This document shows, piece by piece, positions 4,753 through 10,252 of a stretch of DNA of 10,252 nt; the first letter of the stretch is position 1, and every line of letters starts with the position of its first letter. The stretch is from Nitrospirota bacterium. Its GTDB lineage: Bacteria; Nitrospirota; Nitrospiria; Nitrospirales; NS-4. The stretch spans positions 1 through 10,252 of the forward strand of contig VBOF01000034.1 in assembly GCA_005877855.1 (NCBI GenBank), given 5' to 3'. The notes beneath the pieces are model-generated. The model made no database searches, was not told where the DNA came from, and saw only the letters and a list, made by a program, of their open reading frames with translations. The translations under genes and the position numbers were made by a program.

Positions 4753-6849
4753 TCACTTCGCTTCTTGGACGTTGTAATAGTTACGTATGTAATAGGGCAT
4801 CCCCTCGGCCTGCACGCAGGTAAGGACGACCCCCACCTGACTCTTCGGCTTGAGCGAGTTCAGCGCTCTCTGAACCGCCTCCTGCGGCGTTGAACCGGCC
4901 CGAATCACCATCACAAGGACATCCGCCATGCCACCCAGCACATTCATGTCCGCAAGGGGCAGAATGGGCGGGGCATCCAGGATGATGTATTCATACCGGT
5001 TCCGAAGCTCGGAGATAATGGCGTCTAGTCGGCGAATCTTAGACAATTCCACTGGCCGATCCAGCGCGCGTCCGGTGGGCATGATCCAAAGCGGTAATTC
5101 CCCGAGACGCAGCAAACAGCAATCGAGTGGCTCGGTCTCCTGGAGTAAATCCGTCAGTCCCGGTTTGGAAGCCACCCCGGCATAGGCATCCAGGGTGGGA
5201 TTTTTCAGGTCCCCATCGATGAGTACGGTCACCTTCCCCAGGTCCTGCGCCAAGACATACGCGAGATTGACCGCCGTGGCCGATTTCCCTTCACCCTTCA
5301 CCGAGCTCGTGACTACCACGACAGTGTTTCTTCGTTCCGCGTTCATCAACGTGAGCCTTGTGGCGGCCACCTTGAACTGCTCGGCCACCAGAGATACGGA
5401 CTTCCATTTGGCGACCAGGTTGAGCTCGGGGACAAGGCCATCAGGGGATCCGTTCTTGGCGAAAATGCCTCCGATTCGATTTCTATTGCGACGCCAAGCG
5501 GTAAACATCGCGCTCCACTTGCGCTCAGCTCCCCCCTCACCATCAGCCTCCCCGCTTCCATGGGGAAGCGTGGTAAGAGGCAGCGGGATAGCGTGGGCAG
5601 TAGGCAGTGATTTGGTGGAGCCGTTGGTATAGGCCGTCTGGAAGTCGGGGATAGCGGCTAGAACGGGGAGCCCGAGCAGCAACTCGGCTTCTTCGGGGCG
5701 GCGGAAGGCCGGTTTCAGTTGCTCCATAGTGATGGCCCCTCCGAAGCCCAGCCCGCATCCGAGGGCGAGACCGATCAGCATGATGCGGAAGCGGTCCGGC
5801 TTGTCGGGATTCTCGGGCAGGTTGGCCGGGTCAATGATGCGGAATTGCTCGCCCTTCTGCCGCTTCTCCAGATTCTCTGCGACACGCGCATTGAGTTTCT
5901 TATCGAGCAGCGATTGATAATTCTTCTGCATGTTGTCGTAATCACGGACGAGGATCATCAACTCCTGCTCTCGGGCTGGCGTACGGTCGACCCGGCTCTC
6001 GTAGCTTTTTATCTGCATGGTGAGCCGCCGCTGCCGCTCTTTGAGCCCGGCGAGTTCGATCTTCATTTCATCCCCATCCTTGTTCAGGGTCTGGAGGTAA
6101 GGATCGAACCGTTGGACCGCCCCGGAACCCGTTTCCTCAGGCTTTACTCCATACTTCTTGGCTAGCTGCGCCTCGACCTCCTTCATTTCCTGCTTGGTCT
6201 GGACGATATCCGGATAGGTGTCCTTGTATTCCGCCGAGAGTGTTGCCAGATTGCGCTCCAGCTCTTTGAGCCGCGCGAGAAGCGGATCGATCGCGGCCGG
6301 CCCCCCCAGTCCGGCTGTCGAACCGCCAGGCGTGCCTCCGGTTGCCTGGTATTCGCGAATTGCTTTCTGGATCATGTTCTGGCGGTCGGTGAGCCGATGG
6401 ATGTTTTCAGTGACTGCGATCAGATCGGTTTGCAGTCGGTCAAGGGCATGGAGGTTCGCATCCGTTTGTTGGGGCAATTCACCCATGTACTTGGTTTTGA
6501 ACTCGCTCATCAAATGCTCCTTCTGTTCCAGACGGTCCTTTGCCAAGCGCAGTTCCTGCTCGAGGAACTCGGTGGCGCCTTCCACCAGTTGCTCGCGGAC
6601 CTTGAGGTTCTCCTCGATGAACTGCGAGGTGAGTTTCGCGGTCACCTTCATGGCTGTCATCGGGTTCTCGTGCGCGAAGGATATTGAGAAGGATTCCACG
6701 CTCTTGCCGCGGGGACCTGCCGTGCCGACTGTCTCGACCTTGATGTTCTTGCGCATGCCCTCGATGACAGCCTCGAGCCCAGACTGCCGAACCTCGCTCT
6801 GGTAGAGCTTGAACTCCTCAATGACACGACTGAGCAGTGTGCGGCTCAT
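4753..6849 (-). CDS. Wzz/BY-kinase polysaccharide tyrosine autokinase, lacking its N-terminus
   Basis: 698 residues. It opens abruptly with SRTLLSRVIEEFKLY, normally internal in the family. Residues about 75-345 are mostly coiled coil. A GNVR-like segment (about 283-345) is followed by the Pro-rich ENPDKPDR and the second membrane helix (355-374, IMLIGLALGCGLGFGG). After a low-complexity linker (about 405-485) comes the cytoplasmic kinase: Walker A SSVKGEGKS (515-523), Walker A' VLIDGDLKN (542-550), Walker B YIILDAPP (621-628), and a C-terminal tyrosine cluster YYIRNYY (Y686, Y687, Y691, Y692), the usual autophosphorylation site. These proteins control chain length and polymer output by cycles of oligomerisation and phosphorylation. 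All kinase motifs are intact, but the first transmembrane helix is left in the separate 7009-6818 frame. ATG 6849 has no convincing ribosome site and may be only a fortuitous start. The stop TGA is 1 nt before the sugar transferase ATG. Confidence 0.88.
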   Translation of the reverse strand: MSRTLLSRVIEEFKLYQSEVRQSGLEAVIEGMRKNIKVETVGTAGPRGKSVESFSISFAHENPMTAMKVTAKLTSQFIEENLKVREQLVEGATEFLEQELRLAKDRLEQKEHLMSEFKTKYMGELPQQTDANLHALDRLQTDLIAVTENIHRLTDRQNMIQKAIREYQATGGTPGGSTAGLGGPAAIDPLLARLKELERNLATLSAEYKDTYPDIVQTKQEMKEVEAQLAKKYGVKPEETGSGAVQRFDPYLQTLNKDGDEMKIELAGLKERQRRLTMQIKSYESRVDRTPAREQELMILVRDYDNMQKNYQSLLDKKLNARVAENLEKRQKGEQFRIIDPANLPENPDKPDRFRIMLIGLALGCGLGFGGAITMEQLKPAFRRPEEAELLLGLPVLAAIPDFQTAYTNGSTKSLPTAHAIPLPLTTLPHGSGEADGEGGAERKWSAMFTAWRRNRNRIGGIFAKNGSPDGLVPELNLVAKWKSVSLVAEQFKVAATRLTLMNAERRNTVVVVTSSVKGEGKSATAVNLAYVLAQDLGKVTVLIDGDLKNPTLDAYAGVASKPGLTDLLQETEPLDCCLLRLGELPLWIMPTGRALDRPVELSKIRRLDAIISELRNRYEYIILDAPPILPLADMNVLGGMADVLVMVIRAGSTPQEAVQRALNSLKPKSQVGVVLTCVQAEGMPYYIRNYYNVQEAK

Positions 6850-7009
6850 CCACTAGGATCAACGTGCTCGATCGGTAGCTCTTGGGCAGAACCTTGCACA
6901 ACACACCTGACACCACAAGCGAAAGCAGGATGCATCCCAGGATTATCCATCTCCTCCGGACCGCGATGTTCCAGTAATCCACAAGTGTGAGGGTCGCTGC
7001 CGCGTTCAT
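6818..7009 (-). CDS. Wzz-type chain-length determinant, N-terminal fragment (frame broken)
   Basis: 63 residues from ATG 7009, which has GGAA about 6 nt upstream. The sequence shows the start of a polysaccharide co-polymerase: TLVDYWNIAVRRRWIILG, a transmembrane helix at about 22-42 (IILGCILLSLVVSGVL), then the conserved LPKSYRSSTLILVDEP. At that point family members normally continue for roughly 28 residues (a region like xVPExYVxSTV...ERLxTIxQQI) before the motif xLSRTxLxxIIxEF. Here the reading instead passes through HTAQSCH to TGA at 6818-6820, while the SRTLLSRVIEEF motif appears at once in the +1 frame, where the next ORF begins at 6849. This fragment is therefore the missing N-terminus (first membrane helix) of the downstream kinase protein. 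An ATG at 7021 lies 12 nt upstream in frame and overlaps the barrel gene. Most likely it is part of a disrupted gene. Confidence 0.75.
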   Translation of the reverse strand: MNAAATLTLVDYWNIAVRRRWIILGCILLSLVVSGVLCKVLPKSYRSSTLILVDEPHTAQSCH

Positions 7010-7011
7010 AG

Positions 7012-8238
7012 TCAATTCCATTCCGCCGTGAGCCCGATCATGACCATATTGCGATCGAAGCGAGAGAGCTGCCCCGAGGATTGCGACTTATATTCGCTGT
7101 TCGTGTACGACAGGGTCGCATTCAAGATGCGGGACACTTTATAGTTCAAGCCGACCGTTACCCAGTAGGATTCAAAGGCTAAAGTTCCAGCGGGAACTGA
7201 TTCGTTCTTGGCGTAATTGCCGTTCGCCGTCACGGTCAGAAGAGCGGTCACTCGATGCGAGACTGTCGCCGTCACCACCTGGCTGAGTAAGGGTAAACCA
7301 GTGTTAAAAAAACTCGGGTAGACTCCTCTCGAATAGGAAAGACTCGCGTCGGTGTTCTGGAATTTCCCTTCCACGGAGACACCCCCCTGATACTGAACCC
7401 TGTTGCTCGGTTCAATCACGGTCATTCCGCCCGTGACGTTGGCCGTCAGTATCGGAGTGAAGGCTCGGGTCCACCCCATGCTGCCTCCATGGGTGTGGAA
7501 CCCTCCACTACCACCGCCCTGGCTGAAGTCCGCCTGCTGGTACTGGTAGGTCAGGGTCGCCCTATCCAGCGGGGAGACCTTCAGTTGAGGTCCGGCAGTG
7601 ACAGTCTGAAAGGTGGTATTGAAGAACTGGCCAGTTGTGGGCGAGACAAATGTCGTTCCGAAATGTATTTTCTGGTGCAAATAGGTGGCTTGAAGATCTA
7701 CCCTCGGCGAAAGGCTATACGATCCGATGGCCGATCCCGCATTGGTAAGGGAATTCGCCCGCCCAGCCTGGATTCCTCTCACAAACGCCTCGGAGACTTG
7801 GCTCCCCGATCCCGGAGCCACAAACGCCGGCGCCTGCGGAGTGAAATAAAACGTGTCTGAGACCTTCAATCCCGCTCCGCGCACAAGCTGTGCGACCGCA
7901 TTGTCCAGATTGAGAGTCACACCGCCGTTCAGCGCGATATAGTTCAGCCCGGGATTCTTGACATACACCTCACCGGTGGCCCCGCCCTGAACAGTCCCCT
8001 CTATCAGGCGGCCCTTGTGATCCACCTTCACCTGCGGGGAGATGTTCGTGACATAATCTTCCCGGTTCCCGCCCGGGACAAAAAACACGTTGCTGTCATA
8101 GCGCTCTGACACGGCAATCGAGGGCACTAGTCTCGTGTCGCCATGGGCGAGTCTTGGAGTCGTCAGGGTCATTGTTGCGATCGTCCCTGCCATTGCCACA
8201 GCCAGAGGACGGGCAAAGAGCTTAGGGCTCCATGCCAT
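7012..8238 (-). CDS. Outer-membrane beta-barrel protein of the exopolysaccharide locus
   Basis: 408 residues from ATG 8238. A signal peptide (MAWSPKLFARPLAVAMAG to RLAHG, probably cut near residue 33) is followed by the opening motif AVSERYDSNVFFVPGG, typical of barrels encoded in exosortase-type and related polysaccharide loci (TIGR03016/BBP2-like). The rest alternates hydrophobic and polar residues with aromatic girdle positions (ATLTYQYQQADFS, ASLSYSRGVYPSFF, YWVTVGLNYKVS, ATLSYTNSEYKS) and ends in an amphipathic strand, GLTAEWN. A Gly-rich loop, QGGGSGGFHTHGG, lies mid-protein. It probably sits in the outer membrane and partners the Wza-like protein in export; that role rests on context. 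The upstream stop is only 4 nt away and AGAGG almost touches the ATG, so translation is probably coupled. A TTG at 8256 is a possible but poorer start. The stop TGA lies 2 nt before the Wzz ATG. Confidence 0.85.
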   Translation of the reverse strand: MAWSPKLFARPLAVAMAGTIATMTLTTPRLAHGDTRLVPSIAVSERYDSNVFFVPGGNREDYVTNISPQVKVDHKGRLIEGTVQGGATGEVYVKNPGLNYIALNGGVTLNLDNAVAQLVRGAGLKVSDTFYFTPQAPAFVAPGSGSQVSEAFVRGIQAGRANSLTNAGSAIGSYSLSPRVDLQATYLHQKIHFGTTFVSPTTGQFFNTTFQTVTAGPQLKVSPLDRATLTYQYQQADFSQGGGSGGFHTHGGSMGWTRAFTPILTANVTGGMTVIEPSNRVQYQGGVSVEGKFQNTDASLSYSRGVYPSFFNTGLPLLSQVVTATVSHRVTALLTVTANGNYAKNESVPAGTLAFESYWVTVGLNYKVSRILNATLSYTNSEYKSQSSGQLSRFDRNMVMIGLTAEWN

Positions 8239-8242
8239 GCCT

Positions 8243-8854
8243 CTATGGCACCACAACGATGTCTGCGGCCTTCAGAATGAAGTTTCCTAGTTCACCCTTC
8301 CCGGACACCAAATCGTCGTATCGCGCGGGAATGCGAATCTCATGTGGTCGGCCGTCCCCGTTGGCGCTATTCCGCACCACCTGCATCTTGTTTTTGGACG
8401 CGTAGATCGTGAATCCTCCCGCCATCGCGATCGCCTGCAGGACCGTGGTATGCGATTTGAGCTGGTACTTGCCCGGCTTGGCCACTTCCCCCAGCACATA
8501 CACGTTGTAACTGTTCACTTCCTTGACGGTGACCGTCACGGAGGGGCTTTCTTTGAACTCTTTCAAGCGCGCGGCGAGACGTTCAGCAAGCTGGTTTGCC
8601 GTCACTCCTCTTGCTTCCACATCTCCGATCAGCGGGATGGAGATCATCCCATCCGGCCGCACGATGACCGTCCGAGAGAGATCTTGGTTGCGCCACACCA
8701 CTACATCGAGCACGTCCTCAGGCCCAATCAAGAACTCCTTGGAGGATCCATTGACTTCGTCGAGCACCTCCTTCGGAAGGCCAGTACACGCCACTGCCGC
8801 CGCCAGCACCGTGAGCACGATGAGGACGCTACGCGCGCGTTTTGCCATTTGCAT
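8243..8854 (-). CDS. Wza-like polysaccharide export lipoprotein (Poly_export/SLBB)
   Basis: About 203 residues. A basic N-terminus (MAKRAR) leads into a hydrophobic stretch ending LAAAVAC-TG, a lipobox-like site whose Cys would be lipidated at residue 23; Ala at -3 is slightly unusual. A Poly_export domain follows (FLIGPEDVLDVVVW, then RPDGMISIPLIGDV), then an SLBB-like domain (VYVLGEVAKPGKYQL, LQAIAMAGGFT). Wza-family proteins form the outer-membrane channel that releases capsule or exopolysaccharide. This is a short form with a single SLBB repeat. Start choice: ATG at 8854 has AAAGG 4 nt upstream, and ATG at 8848 shares it at about 10 nt. ATG 8869, 8881 and 8920 are in frame, and 8920 has GGAGG upstream, but they would put a long polar stretch before the signal peptide. 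The stop TAG lies 4 nt before the barrel gene. Function is confident; the exact start is not. Confidence 0.9.
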   Translation of the reverse strand: MQMAKRARSVLIVLTVLAAAVACTGLPKEVLDEVNGSSKEFLIGPEDVLDVVVWRNQDLSRTVIVRPDGMISIPLIGDVEARGVTANQLAERLAARLKEFKESPSVTVTVKEVNSYNVYVLGEVAKPGKYQLKSHTTVLQAIAMAGGFTIYASKNKMQVVRNSANGDGRPHEIRIPARYDDLVSGKGELGNFILKAADIVVVP

Positions 8855-8933
8855 GTGACCTTTCCCCATGGAATGCGTCATGGTTTCGGACGGCACCACC
8901 ACCGTGTTGCGCGCCGCCATCCCGCCTCCGTGG

Positions 8934-9059
8934 ACCACGAGGTTACCTCCGCCGAGCGACTGCTCCACCAGCTGGGCCAGCGATGCCCTTCTGAGCCGCT
9001 TCTCCTACGGCGACCCGGTCACATGCGGCACCACGATATTACCGCCGCTCAGCACCTGC
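8934..9059 (-). repeat. Imperfect 30-nt direct repeat flanking the MBG-protein stop codon
   Basis: Positions 9030-9059 and 8934-8963 match at 23 of 30 bases in the same orientation. Their offset of 96 nt keeps them in the same reading frame. The first copy encodes the end of the MBG protein (QVLSGGNIVV). The second, 3' of its TAG, encodes the similar EQSLGGGNLVV in the untranslated 150-nt gap before the exporter. It may be a short duplication or a decayed second copy of the C-terminal strand; chance is not excluded. Confidence 0.4.
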
Positions 9060-10252
9060 GCATTACCCGCTGCAGGACTGGGCAGGTACAGGCCGTTTGA
9101 CCCTGCCGTCACCTGGACCCAGAACTTGTCTTGGCCAGTCCCAGGCTCACGATTGTCCTCGACATAGGCAACGAAGGAGTTGTTGCCGGTTGCGTCCGGC
9201 CACCCGGGCTCGATGTAGGTCGCCTTGCCGCTAAACGTCGCGGTAGCGCCGCTGATGGCCATACCGCCCAAGGCGTTGCTCTTCATCCGGTAGATGCTGC
9301 CGTCGGGTCGATGGCGGATCACGAGGAGACTGCCTTGGGTGTTGGTCTGGCTCTTGTTGTACTTAATGGTGAACCCGAAGTTCGTTTTCTCTCCTGTCCC
9401 AGGCCACGAGATCGTGCCACCACCGGTCGTAAAGCCAAGGCTCGGATCGTACACGGTCAGCACGCCTTCAGTGCCGCCCGTGTAGTAGTTGCCAGTCACG
9501 ATCGCGTCGACTTCATAGGTGTTTACTGCGACGCCGGAGAAGCTGCACGTGAACGTCTTTGTCGAGTAGCCGCTGCCAGCGGTCGCGCCGGTGCAGGCTA
9601 CAGGGCCAATCGGCGACCCGGGGCCCACCGGCTGCAGCGTGACGCTCACGCCCGCCAGGTTAATATCGCCGGCCAGCGCCAAGGAGCCGCCCTGCGGTTC
9701 AGGATTGGTCTCCTTCACCACGACCGTGAGTGAGAAGCTGGCCGTCCCGCCAGGAGACCCGACTTGGGCTGAACCAGAGTTGTAGGAGGCCGTCGCGTCT
9801 TCCTTCGTTACAGTAAGGCTGCCTTTGAAATAGGTAATGGTATAGTTGACAGAGGTTTGGCCCGAGCAGGTGATGTCGTAGGGGCCTACCGGGCTGGTGG
9901 CCGTCGCCGTCGTCGAGCAGTTCAGCGTGCCCGACAGGTCTCCCGGACCTTGACTCAGCACGAACCCATTGTACGTGGCGTCGAGAGTCGGCAAAGCGTC
10001 AGAATACTGCTTGGTCTTGTTGTTGCCCGTGATCGTCAGCGTCACCTGCGTGATTGTCAGCGCGGTGGCGTTCCCAACCGCCTGTACGAAGGTGTAATTG
10101 CCGTTGTTGGCGGTCAGCCCGGAGCCGTTGATCGCGTAGCTGCCCACGGGGCTGGTGGCGGTCGCCGAACTCGAGAATGTCAGCGTGCCCGTCGTTGCGC
10201 TCGTCCGCGTTTCGAGATTGACAAAGCCCGTCACTGTCCCCGTAAACGCCGG
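9005..10252 (-). CDS. Secreted MBG/Ig-like repeat protein, C-terminal part (5' end beyond window)
   Basis: The frame stays open to the right edge. A GTG at 10234 lies inside a repeat (PAFTGT-V-TGFVN), so it is not the start. The 415 visible residues hold two MBG-type repeats (about 1-68 and 69-150), each with the sequence TATSPVG followed by SYAI or PYDI. An Ig-like region follows (about 151-270) with a short Cys-containing stretch. A C-terminal domain (about 275-415) starts at TTGGGTISWPG and ends in LSGGNIVVPHV. Such Thr/Ser/Gly-rich, Lys-poor repeat arrays are typical of large secreted or surface adhesin-like proteins. No catalytic motif, membrane anchor or PEP-CTERM tail is visible. Its place just upstream of the exporter suggests a role in the extracellular matrix, which is inference. 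It ends with TAG at 9005-9007, and the same frame continues open into the exporter gene (see findings). Family type is fairly sure; exact function is unknown. Confidence 0.8.
   Translation of the reverse strand, partial: PAFTGTVTGFVNLETRTSATTGTLTFSSSATATSPVGSYAINGSGLTANNGNYTFVQAVGNATALTITQVTLTITGNNKTKQYSDALPTLDATYNGFVLSQGPGDLSGTLNCSTTATATSPVGPYDITCSGQTSVNYTITYFKGSLTVTKEDATASYNSGSAQVGSPGGTASFSLTVVVKETNPEPQGGSLALAGDINLAGVSVTLQPVGPGSPIGPVACTGATAGSGYSTKTFTCSFSGVAVNTYEVDAIVTGNYYTGGTEGVLTVYDPSLGFTTGGGTISWPGTGEKTNFGFTIKYNKSQTNTQGSLLVIRHRPDGSIYRMKSNALGGMAISGATATFSGKATYIEPGWPDATGNNSFVAYVEDNREPGTGQDKFWVQVTAGSNGLYLPSPAAGNAQVLSGGNIVVPHVTGSP

Noticed and set aside
6218..6805. Plus-strand open frame of 195 codons opposite the kinase gene
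   Set aside because: Very Ser/Arg-rich product, which is the expected antisense of a Glu/Leu-rich coiled coil.
6818..6849. Programmed +1 ribosomal frameshift joining the two Wzz/kinase frames
   Set aside because: I see no classic slippery site, and even a joined product would lack the conserved segment of about 28 residues, so a deletion fits better.
8342..9100. Plus-strand open frame of 252 codons opposite the exporter gene and the MBG-protein end
   Set aside because: It mirrors strongly supported minus-strand coding sequence, has His/Arg-rich composition typical of antisense frames in GC-rich DNA, and shows no family motif.
9131..9733. Plus-strand open frame of 200 codons opposite the MBG protein
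   Set aside because: The product has no recognisable domain and lies wholly over clear repeat-protein coding sequence; it is an antisense shadow.
1..10252. CRISPR array, tRNA or rRNA gene, insertion sequence, exosortase or PEP-CTERM signal
   Set aside because: I looked for direct repeat arrays, RNA gene signatures, transposase motifs and VPEP-helix-Arg tails and saw none. The exosortase link rests only on gene families and order.

Overview
The window is one strand-uniform stretch of an exopolysaccharide (capsule or biofilm polysaccharide) gene cluster. Every gene I can support lies on the minus strand, so transcription runs from the right end of the window to the left. The genes are tightly packed: most junctions are 1-10 nt gaps or short overlaps, which suggests one long operon. 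A lipoprotein-type Wza exporter, a large outer-membrane barrel and periplasmic signal peptides point to a Gram-negative bacterium. The combination of MBG-repeat protein, Wza-like exporter, barrel, Wzz/BY-kinase, EpsB-type sugar transferase and DUF3473-type deacetylase resembles the exosortase-A-associated (XrtA) clusters of Nitrospirota and Proteobacteria. I lean towards a Nitrospira-like organism, but no taxonomic marker is present and no exosortase or PEP-CTERM protein is visible.

Layout in transcription order. (1) 10252-9005: C-terminal part of a large secreted MBG/Ig-repeat protein that runs off the right edge. (2) About 8854-8243: Wza-like polysaccharide export lipoprotein. (3) 8238-7012: outer-membrane beta-barrel. 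(4) 7009-6818 and 6849-4753: a Wzz chain-length determinant fused to a BY-type tyrosine autokinase, split in two reading frames with a conserved segment missing at the break. (5) 4751-3705: membrane phospho-sugar transferase that starts chain assembly on the lipid carrier. (6) 3696-2677: NodB-type polysaccharide deacetylase with substituted active-site residues. (7) 2670-2179: NusG/RfaH-like antiterminator. (8) 2178-1871: 308-nt spacer with a possible hairpin and two possible small ORFs. (9) 1870-737: UDP-GlcNAc 2-epimerase. (10) 744-508: 78-residue membrane protein. (11) 506-1: N-terminal part of a NodU/CmcH-type carbamoyltransferase, running off the left edge.

How they fit together. The epimerase supplies UDP-ManNAc. 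The sugar transferase loads the first sugar onto undecaprenyl phosphate. The Wzz/kinase pair would set chain length and control polymerisation. The exporter and barrel carry the polymer outward. The deacetylase and carbamoyltransferase would modify it, and the NusG-like protein would keep RNA polymerase moving through the long operon. No flippase, polymerase or ordinary glycosyltransferase is in view, so the locus continues outside the window.

The main anomalies are the broken Wzz/kinase gene, a deacetylase that has lost a metal-ligand histidine and a second conserved histidine, and an in-frame stop between the MBG protein and the exporter with a repeated C-terminal motif beyond it. No wholly new system is evident. 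The window reads as a known type of locus carrying several signs of decay or divergence.
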